From positions 23,704,317 to 23,768,316 of the forward strand of contig NC_087261.1 of assembly GCF_037042905.1 (NCBI RefSeq): 64,000 bases of DNA, written 5' to 3'. The notes under the pieces were generated by a model. The model saw only the letters and a program-made list of their open reading frames with translations, searched no databases and was not told the DNA's origin. A program made the translations under genes and the position numbers. This DNA comes from Lytechinus pictus. Its lineage: Eukaryota > Echinodermata > Echinoidea > Temnopleuroida > Toxopneustidae. Positions within the stretch are counted from its first letter, which is position 1; each line of letters opens with the position of its first letter. This document shows positions 24,291-34,500 of the stretch, piece by piece.

Positions 24291-25119
24291 CCTCTTAGTG
24301 GCTCAGGTTATTTTTATTTAATGTAAACATGGTTAACTTTCATTTCAATGCATGTAATATATCTGTAATTTTGTATGGGTTAGTTTAACTTTTATACCTG
24401 GATGAGAATCTGCAAAATGATGCATGCACTTATGATAATCATGTTTAACCATAGGTACCGGGTAGACCTCTACTGTTTTTCTTGTACTCCAAACTCAACC
24501 TGTTTGTGAAAGAAAAGATAGAACAATAATAAGTGTCAAGTGATCTCTTTCATGGCCGTATGTACTGTTGAAAAAGCCTGATTTTACAGAAAAAACAAGA
24601 TTTTGCAGAAAGCAATAACAGAATCATTCTGTAAATTCATAAAACAGGAATTTTTCTACAATTTAACAGAACAGGTCTGTTTAAAAAGGGGAAAATTGTG
24701 TTTTATTTAAGGATATTTGTAAGGTTCCATACACCAAATACCAAATTCCTGTAATTTTACGATATAATGTAAGATTACGCAATCTGGTAATATTACATGT
24801 GTTCTCGAAAATCTGCTGCAGGAACTTCTTTTATTTTAAGGATAAATTTTCTAACAGTGTATGGGGAAGGGTTTGGGTGGGAGCTGAAATGTGAAAACCT
24901 TCACAAAAAAAAGAATTGCATGAAATCCTTCAATTTTACTTTAGAAAATGCAAAATACAGCCCTAGGTAATATTGGTCGCTTCGGGTCCTCGCTTTCTAA
25001 ATTTCAGGTTTCTCTAAATTTTTTCACATGTCTGCCCCCCCCCAAAAAAAAAAAATATGCAATTTTTAATTCCGAATCTTAATTCATTTGATTTTAAAAA
25101 CATAATTTCATAATCTTAT
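24291..25119. other. No gene recognised
   Basis: AT-rich. 24570-24860 holds repeated 'acagaa'/'ttctgt' text that may be an old element. The run CCCCCCCCCAAAAAAAAAAA lies at about 25036-25054. Confidence 0.4.
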
Positions 25120-26010
25120 GCACTTGGTCTAGATCTATTTGTAAGAAAGTATAGATCTAGTCCAACTAGAATCAGTGCTGCGTGACAGCATTCATGTATC
25201 TAAATAAGGTCTAGATCGATAGACTCTCGATCTATCTAGACCTAGAATCATCCCAGTTTAGCTTGGAAGAGCTGCTTAAGGGATTATTCCTTCAAGGTTC
25301 AAGGTTCAAAGCTTCGGTGACTAAACCTACATCTATATCGATTTAGAAATTGTTGATGTCTGACTTTTTTATATTCCTGGCTAAACCTTCATTGCCATTT
25401 TTGACCGAGAGTACCGGTAGATCTAGATCTTGTCCTTGGTCCACTGACACTGACAGTCATACTCATACATGTAAATGTAGTAGTTTAGGCCCAGACGTTA
25501 GCCCAGACCTAGATCTAGGCCTAAGATTATAGACCTATATCCTAAGCCCTGGGGGTACGTGTCGAGGGTTTGGAAAGGATAAGTTAGATGACTAGATTTG
25601 AATTAGGTAGGCCTATAGATCTACGTACAAGCATCGATGGATAAAAGTAAAGTAATATAACTCATGACATAAGTATAAAGTAAGAATAATTCAGAAGAAA
25701 GACTAGGCTCTGTTAACCATGTTAGAAATAAGATCTTGATCTATTGATAATTAAGACAAACATACAGAGCAGCATGTTATTTCTAATACCGAGTCTAACT
25801 ATATCAATAACAATAAGAGTTAAAATGGATGGGGGGCTAAATGCAGAAGAAGCCTGAAGTTATGCAAAATAAATTTGATATCTGAAACTGACAGTGACTA
25901 GAATCTAGTGAGGATTGACACAATGATATGACAGGCATATCTTCTTCCATACTCCGCTTCACAGTTTATTCCTGAGTCTCGATCTACTGAAGATAGATGC
26001 AGATCTCTCT
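25120..26010. repeat. Region enriched in AGATCT/TAGATCTAG
   Basis: Overlapping motifs such as CTAGATCTA, TAGATCTAG and AGACCTAGA recur many times between 25125 and 26010 (for example near 25128, 25155, 25205, 25232, 25419, 25510, 25993). Base composition and restriction-type palindromes differ from the neighbours. No coding frame is convincing. Confidence 0.5.
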
Positions 26011-26689
26011 CTAGATCTAACGTTACAGTGTACAAAAAGAAGCTTCATTCTTCTTGTTTTAATCAATCGTGGGCTCGTCCTTGTTGGAGGTGAACCAAAC
26101 CCGGCCCGATTTTCTCTCGATGACCAGCCGGCTGGGAGCCCGTACAAAATACATATGTGGTTAACACAGCAGCATAACCACTGGCAACAGGCTGCACTGG
26201 GCCGGGCGACGATGACAATCTAATTTCAATTTCAAAGACCAAATTCTGCTTTCCTTTAACAGAAGGATGATAGCAAACTCTCTAATTAGTTAAAGAAATA
26301 ACCTAAGATCACAAAAAAAAGTGTGAAATGTGTATAGTCCAATGAATTAATGTGGTTATATCAATTTATACGTACTCACCGGAGTGTTCGTAGGTCCATT
26401 TTGTGTGTGGAAAGAAACGTTTCAGAATGAATAAACTAAATGACGTAATGAGGTCAAATTAATAATTAATTCTGTAAGACGATACCACTAGTATCGATGA
26501 CAAAGAATCGGGGAAATCGCGTATTAATGACGCTCTTAGCCAATGAAAAGGCCGGATTATGAATATCTTCATGCTCATGAATGTCAATGAGGGCTTAATT
26601 TTGTCTTCAAATGATCGCTGTAGGCGGAGCCTAATCTCATTTGTTTTGTGCTGAACGCGCATGCAGCTTTCGGTCTAGTAATATATTAT

Positions 26690-26960
26690 AAGGTCTTTGG
26701 ACTGGACACGGCATTGACTTTGCACGTGAAAAGCGATACGACGTTTTGACTGATCGCGCGCATTGAAATCGCGGTCAGTCAAAACGTCGTATCGCTTTTT
26801 CATTATGGCGTTTTTGTACAGGGAAAATCAAAGCAGCTCAAACCGAATTTACAAGCTTGCAGCTCTTTTGCGATATTTTCTCGGATCCTTAGTTTTGTGT
26901 AAAAAAATACGATGTCAAGCAATTTTCTTGGTCTTTAAAACCATGTATTTTTCTAGCAAT
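26690..26960. repeat. Dispersed repeat R1, copy 1
   Basis: The reverse complement of this segment matches 30370-30620. Shared blocks include CTAGAAAAATACATGGTT, AAGACCAAGA.AATTGCTTGA and GCGGTCAGTCAAAACGT. The two copies lie in opposite orientation on either side of the first GPCR exon. A block like GATACGACGGTTTGGATGA follows at about 27054 and 30835. Confidence 0.65.
26729..26799. repeat. Near-perfect 30-bp-arm palindrome
   Basis: The arm AAAAGCGATACGACGTTTTG...ACTGATCGCG pairs with CGCGGTCAGTCAAAACGTCG...TATCGCTTTT around a short loop (about CGCATTGAAAT). One mismatch is visible. It forms the core of repeat R1. Confidence 0.85.
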
Positions 26961-27099
26961 GAATTTGTTTTAAGGCTGTGGAACTAAGTGTGAAAATTAT
27001 AGTTAACTCTGGAGTCGATATTCTCTGAAATAGATTTGCACCGTCTTATGTGTGATACGACGGTTTGGATGACGGCCGACTTCTTCTTCCTCTTATGTT

Positions 27100-28262
27100 G
27101 GTTTGAGTGGCAATTAGTCATATTTGACTATTGTCGCCATTGACTTTATCTATAAAATCTCACTTCTCATATTATTACCAATATGATGTAAACATATATG
27201 AAATCTTTTTCTTGTGCATCCTTCGACGATTTGTTTGGCCATAAATAACATCGCATTGAATGACTGCATATACTTAGGACATTTAGCCGAAAACGCATTT
27301 TGTATTGACTTTGTATATGGAATCACGTCTTTTCAGCTATTAATTGGCTATTTAACATGTATGAACTATCATACATGCACTTACATGATCTTACGTAATT
27401 TATTAAGCGCGTACAGGTGGGCGTCAGATAAATTGCGAGACTTAAGAATATACTACAAGTCAGCGAAAGGCACGGTTTAACGAAATATGCACGGCGGATT
27501 CACCGCGAAAAATGTCGAGGGGTAAGATAGCGTTGAGGGACATAACGTCGATATGGTCCTGCACAGTGGCTGCCAGGCCCACGATCAATAATTGGGCAAA
27601 ATTAATTTCCGGGTGATTTCAAAATAGAAAAAAAATAAGGTATGGATTATTATAACCCGTATCAGACATCTGAAATGGTCATTTACAAAATTGTATTGCC
27701 CTAGAATTTTCTGAATATCGGGAAGGGATAGATATATTATTTGTATATTGCTCGGTCTCAATGAGCGTATTGACCCCACTAGCTGAGACGTCGCAAAATA
27801 TACCTTTGTATTTTCCCTTGTCTCACATCCGGGCATTTGAGGATGCGTAGAAAGCGATACGCTTCATAATGATCCGCGCACCAATACGTCACAATAACGA
27901 CAACGCTGGATCCAGTCGTGACGCAATCTTAAAGTTACAATTTTCACAACGATAAAGTGCAGAGCCTTGCCCCTGATATAAACATGACACAATAGAACCA
28001 TATTTTAGAGGAATATCTCAATTTTAATGATTTTGGCTCTAGATTTCTGATTTGGATAATAATACAAATTTCGACTGACTTTTCCTTCGGGGAACGTCAA
28101 ACGTATTGCCCTTAATAGAACCATATTGCCCTCGTCTAAAGACTCGGGCCAATATGATTCTGTAGCGGGCAATATTTTGATGTTCCTCTCAAGGTCAGTC
28201 AATATTATATGATAATTAATCTGAACATTATTTATACTACATTATGTTCATGATGTTATTAC
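27100..28262. other. Upstream region of the GPCR gene, no exon assigned
   Basis: No coding frame with recognisable motifs. It may contain the promoter and 5' untranslated exon(s) of the GPCR gene, but no convincing TATA box or initiator can be assigned. Text such as 'ttgccct...aatagaaccatat' recurs at 27995 and 28112, suggesting a small local repeat. Confidence 0.4.
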
Positions 28263-28267
28263 AAAAG

Positions 28268-28480
28268 GAGGCGCGATAGCTCAGTCGGTAGAGCGGGGGA
28301 CTCGTATTCCCGTGACCCGGGTTCGATTCCCACTTGGTGCGCTAGTGCCCTTTGGTAAGGCATTAATCCTCAGTACCAGGTCCTTCGGAGAGGACCTTAA
28401 GTCGTCGGTCCTCTGGTTGTTTGCTTACAAGCATTCATGCTTTCTTAGCAATCAGGTAAAAAATCATCACCACCAAAATC
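28268..28480 (+). repeat. SINE family A, complete copy with tRNA-like head
   Basis: The head has the A box TAGCTCAGTCGGTAGAGC and the B box GGGTTCGATTCC at tRNA spacing; the anticodon-loop position reads CGT (Thr-like). The acceptor stem does not close well. The body runs through GTCCTTCGGAGAGGACC, TTAAGTCGTCGGTCCTCTGG and GCTTACAAGCATTCATGC to CAGGTAAAAAATCATC. Fragments of the same body are at 5034-5105 and 46409-46482 on the minus strand. It ends about 35 bases before the putative acceptor upstream of the GPCR start. Confidence 0.8.
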
Positions 28481-28547
28481 ATTATACATCTATTGTCTAT
28501 TTTCATTCTTAGGAAGTGTTTTCCCGTTTCTTGCACACGGTTTCCCG

Positions 28548-29463
28548 ATGACGTCTGCGATGGAAGGGACAACGCAAGACACGCACCTGCTTGATTATTC
28601 TACCACTTGGGTTACATTTACTGAGATCATCTTTGAAGCTGTACCGACTACTGTTTTTCCTACAGAGGTCGTCATTTTATTGTCAGTATTTGTCGGCGTA
28701 CTTATCATTTTGACGGCAGGAGGAAATCTGCTGGTAGTAATTGCATTTGCCACGACCCCGAAACTTCGTACCTATAACAATTACTTTATCTTGGGTCTCG
28801 CCATCGCGGACATCCTGGTCGCGGTTGTTAACATGCCCCTGTTTGCTATGGTAATCTTATTGGGATATTGGCCTCTAGGGGCCATTTTCTGTGATATGTT
28901 CTCATTCATGGACCATGCTTTCTCGCATGTAAGCATCATCCTTGTGGCCCTCATCAGTCTCGACCGATACATCGCAGTGACATACCCTATCCGACACCGG
29001 CAATACTGGCGGCGGCGGCCCCGTGCGATCCAAATCATTGCAATTTGCTACATCATTCCCGTCATCATCTGGCTGCCTCTGACCTCCCTTTGGCAAGTCA
29101 TCCACGGCATCGAGAAGCGGCCCATTCCTGATGATGTATGCACGCCTTTGTACCATCAGAGCTTTGTTGCATTTTGGTTTATCATCTTTTTATTCGGGAT
29201 GATTCCATTTTCAATTACCTCCGTTTGCTGTGCCAGGATCTACTACGCCTTGCGCCGTTTCTACACAGGACGCCTGAAGCTGAAAATGATGATCACCGAA
29301 CAAAAATTAACGACTCCGAATACAGGTTCTTCTCAAATCAGCGACGATCAAGGAACCGGCAGCGGGAAGGAGAAAGTGTCTCAGGTTAGGGAAGACGTAG
29401 GAGCGAACCAAATTAAAGTAAACAACAACAAAAAGCCCGGAATCAACCAGGAGAGTATTAAAG
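28548..29463 (+). CDS. GPCR exon 1 (N terminus to third intracellular loop)
   Basis: Encodes residues 1-305 and the first base of 306, covering TM1-TM5. The first ATG in the open frame is used; a second in-frame ATG lies four codons on. The donor is AAAG|GTAACA at 29464 (phase 1). If the intron is retained, the frame runs only to a stop at 29544-29546, giving a 332-residue product without TM6-TM7. Confidence 0.85.
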
Positions 29464-31071
29464 GTAACATTAAAATTATAATGTTTAATGATCATGATAA
29501 GTTCACAAAGGTGTGGCGGTCGGGATGGATTTCTTTTTGTAAATGAACATAAGATCAGTGATGTGTGACTCGAGTCCGCTATCGGACTCGGACTCGAAGG
29601 TTCATAACTCGGTCTCGGACTCGGGGCCTTGCTGTGGCTCGATGACTCGCCGACCAGGAACCTGAATGTCCAAATGGTTGGACTAACATTCTGGACTAAT
29701 TTAATCATAGTCCTGCTCTCATGCATGATTATTAAAGCGCTCTGACCAGCACACTTTCCTCATATAATTCTTGATGAATCACACAGTGTAGATATCATCC
29801 AGAGTCTTGAAAAAACATAAAGATTGGTCATTTCAGACGATTTTCAGGACTTATGATGATGTTCACTCTTCTTAAAACAACATCATAATATACACCTGTA
29901 CAATTATATCATGAACATGCACTCAAACATACATTTTTGCCATTAACAATATACAGAGAAAAAGATAATGCAGTAATTCATGTTCAGTAAATACATCTAC
30001 ATATAAACCCGCATCAAATTTTATTCCAGATCCTGACTGACCGACAATGGTGGTTACTACAAGATCCTGTACGATATATCGATACATTCTTTTTCACATA
30101 CCGTAAATGTAGAATTAAGCTAAGTAAATTTTATCAAAGACTTGCATGTTGGTTGAAATTTGTCTACTATTGGGGTATACATACAGTCATATGCAGCAAT
30201 GAATGAATTTAGTTTCATACCCCATCGTGAACATCATGCAAATTCAAATGCAAATTCATTAAAACAGGAAATGTAGATCATTTTTATCTGACAGCCTTAA
30301 ACAGTACTTGTACCCATTTGAGCAAATCAATGGCTGGTCTTCTTAGTAAGTCTATCAGTTCCTAATCTTAAAACTAGAAAAATACATGGTTGGAAAGACC
30401 AAGACAATTGCTTGACATCGGCATCCGTATTTTAACCCCAAGCCAATGAGAAGAGAAATGTCACAAAAAAACTCCATGCTTATAATTTCTGCTCGAGCGG
30501 TTTAGATTTCCCCTGTACAAAACGCTATAGGGGTCAGGGTAAACAACAACCCTGACCGCGATTTCAATGCGCGCGTTCAGTCAAAACGTCGTGCAAAGTC
30601 AGTGCAGTGTCGACGGTTTGGCTGACCGTGCGCAATGAAATCGCGGTCAGTCAAAACGTTGTATCGCTCTTCTACTACACGTTTCCAATATCATGTTATT
30701 AAGACATTGTATGTCATCGCCGTGAAAACCCCCTCATATCTCAGAAACTAAAATAAATTGCTGCGGCCTATCTATTTAGTTTTGAATAGAATAAGACTGT
30801 ACTTTCATTTTCTGCAAACATCTCGAAATTGACTGATACGACGGTTCGGATGAACGCCGACGATATAAATATATATTCGGTAGATATTCCAGGTGTTGGA
30901 GTAATATTAAGAGAAACAAGGTTGAAACTTTCAAGCTGTAATCCAACAAAATTTATTGAAGTCCACTTCGACGAGTACATACCGTCTTTATCAAGACGGT
31001 ATGTACTCGTCGAAGTGGACTTCAATAAATGTTGTTGGATTAAATCATGAAAGTTTCAACCTTGTTTCTCT

Positions 31072-31103
<32 letters not shown>

Positions 31104-31476
31104 TTGAGACGTCATTGGGTATAAATAGGGCCTCTAGGCCGCCAGGGAGTATTGATGCACATCAGCAGCATTATTATTTTTATTTCGTAATTGTTTTCAG
31201 GAGCCCGGACATTGTTTCTCATTGCGATCGCTATGTGGATTGCCTGGTTTCCATCGCTAATCGTCACTATAATGATCCCATTCTGTCCCGATTGTGTACC
31301 CCCGGTTGTCTACTCAGTGAGTATGATGAGTACTGTGCATTGTGCATAGAAAAAGTTACGTAAAGCGTAAAGATATAAAGCTTGAGTTGCTTCGTAACTT
31401 CTGCAACGCGTGTATTTGACAAATACAGGTATTCCATACTCAACAGCATGGTCAGGTCTTCAGGACATTGTTATTA

Positions 31477-31513
<37 letters not shown>

Positions 31514-34500
31514 CATTATTATCATTATTATTGCGATCTTAAAGTTGAGTTTGCTGCAAGTGAAATGGTGCCTATTAAAGGTTGGACAAAAATGGATCAA
31601 GGACAAATCAAAACGCATAGGATTCCTATAATAATAAGAATAGTAATAATAATAATAATAGGCATTTATACAGCGCCATCTATCTAGAAGTATTCTATTC
31701 TGAGGAGTGCTGTTATTATTTATATTATTACCCCGGCTTTAGCTCGAGCTGCCTTTCAGCGCTCATGAATTCAAGGAATTGATACTGCCGGGTACCCATT
31801 CACCTCACCTGGGTCGAGTGCAGCACAATGGGGATACATTTCTTGCTATTCCGAGGGATTCGAACCCACGACCCTCTGTTTCAAAGTCTTATACTGCATA
31901 TACAATTTTACTAAATTTTTGTGGTATTGTATTGCTCAACGTAATACCACTGACGGAATAAGGAATTAATAAAAAAAAAAACACACACCTACGCTTCCCC
32001 CCCCCTCCCCTCCCCTTTAACGGAGATATGTAATTGTTCGTTAATATTGTTGTTTTGTTGATACTATGAATATGTATGTGTATTTTGGCTTGTGCAATCG
32101 CATCGAATTATCGAGTCCGATTGGACAATCGCGTAGAACGACCATTCAAGAAAAGCCCCCTCCCCCTAATAGTCCTAGGCAGCATATGTCATGATTTACC
32201 GGCTACTTCGACAAATTGGCTAAGTCTGATTATTCACTTTTATGTGATTGATGACGTCACAAGGAACAAGTTTCAACTTGGTGACAAATTTCTAATGGTC
32301 ATCTTGACCATGTTAGGGGTCAAAATCGGGTCTATAGGGGTCAATTTTTTTAATTGCCCAAATTCTGTCGAGTGACACATCAAATTGTTTGTCCTGTTAT
32401 ACCAAAAAAGAAAGTGTACACAATCATATACTCCTGACCTCCAGTTAAAAGGTTATGACCGGAAATGTCAAAAGGTCAACGAACTTTCGTTAAATGGCAA
32501 ATTACATTGATGGTGTTGAGAAAGCTAATTTTTAGGGGTTATTTTTTTCTCTTTTTTTGCATGTGTGTATTTTTTTTATTTTCGATTTTGATAAGTTCAT
32601 CTTCAGAAGTCTTATCCAGAATATATAAACATGATAAAAGGTCAAGACAAGGTCAGGGAAAGGTCAACAAACTTTCATTTGTATCCAAATGACACTAGAA
32701 TTTTAGAGGTCTTATTTTTCGTGGGTTCTTTATTTTGAAAAGTCTCTATCTAAGAAGACATTATATTAAACTCTGGGTCAAATGTGCTTATTTAGGAACG
32801 AAATAGATCAACAAAGATAGACGTCGAATACATTCAGTGTGGTATCATGGTATTGCAGTAATACCTTGAAAGGACTTGGCAAACCATATGCCCTTAAAAT
32901 CCTATCATCTTCATGATGTAATAAGTGCAACCAGCTCTTTCCGATTTTTATTTTATTTTGGAATTCAATTCAAGTTAAATTCATTTTCAATTTACTGGTC
33001 TTTGATAATGCAAAGAAGCATTTCCTTCATTTGCTTTGTACAGAATATTCTAATTAACATAAATTATTGTAAAACATAAATTATTGTAATGTATTGGGGT
33101 ATATTAAGTGTAATACTATGTTAACAGAATGATCACATCGATTTATCAGTGCTCCCAGCTCCTAAGAAAGATGCCTAACAATTCATTTGGATTAACTTAC
33201 GAATAAGATAATGAGGTTAGGATTGAGGATGATATGATAAGTTGGGCTCCAATCGCTCCTTAATTTTTTATAATGTGTGACGGTTATATTATTTCTGACA
33301 AAGAGGCAACATCGTGCAGGCATGCTTATTAGACACTGGTCTCCGTTATGCTGATGTGATATATACTCTGACCATTACTTGATCTCTGGAGTCAAGAAGG
33401 ACTTCACCTTTCTGGTGCTGTGCAGTTCTGAGCTTATCATGGGGGCCCTTTTGCATTTTGTAAAGTGAAATTTAAGGATTTCGTGCGTACTTTTGGTCAA
33501 TTATATGTAATTTTCAGTAAAAAATGCAAATTTTCGCAATTTTATGGGGCAGCTGCCACCCCCTCCCCCCTCTGCGGTATGGCCGTGGTTTACTTCAATG
33601 ACATATGTGATTATTCTTTCTGGCAACATCCAGGTAGTTCAGCAAGTAGGAAAAAAAACAAAAACAAAAACAAAATCAGCATCTATGCACATCACTATCG
33701 TGAGAACTGGTATTAAGTTTAGTTTCACGTTGTATGCTCTGGAAAAAACACACTTTATAAAAAAAGTACAAGCCGTGTTAATCTGACAGCACATTATCAG
33801 AAATGTGTAGTTCTTCTTGGCTCCAGAGATCGAGTAATGGTCAGAATATATCACATCAGCATGATGGGCACCCATGACTGACTACAATGAGCATTCCCGC
33901 ACGATGTTGCCTCTTTGTCAGAAATAATATAACCGCCACACATTAGAATTAATTAAGGAGTAATTGGAGCCCGCATTATCATAATCATCCTGAATCCTAA
34001 CTTCATTATCTTATTCGTGAGTAATTAATCCAAATAAGATGCTAGGCATCTTTCTTAGGAGTTGGGAGCACTGATCAATCCATGTGTTTAGTCTGTTAAA
34101 ATAGTATCAAACATATACCCCAATACATTACAATAATTTTGTCGATTATAATATTCTGTACAAAGCAAATTGATGAAATGTTTCTTTAAATTATAAATCA
34201 ATTGAACTTGAATTGAATTCCTAAATCAAGAAACTCGGAAAGAGCTGGTAGCACTTATAACATCATGAAGATGATACGACTTTAAGGGCATAAGGGTTTG
34301 TCGAGTCGTTTCAAGGTATTCCTGCAATACCATGATACCACACTGAATGTATTCGACGTCTATCTTCGTTGATCTATTTCGTTCCTAAATAAGCACATTT
34401 GACCCAGGCTTTAGATATAATGTCTTCAAGATAGAGACTTTTCAAAATAAAGAACCCACGAAAAATAACACTTCTAAAATTCTAACCTCTTTTAGTTTAT

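Noticed and set aside
28268..28342. Functional tRNA-Thr gene
   Set aside because: A and B boxes are good, but acceptor and T stems have mismatches, and the sequence continues into a SINE body found at two other places.
28781..29156. Minus-strand frames opposite GPCR exon 1
   Set aside because: Shadows of a real coding exon; no conserved motif of their own.
30768..31050. Frames on both strands through the hairpin (both with MKSTSTSTYRL)
   Set aside because: The identical peptide on opposite strands comes from the palindrome itself.
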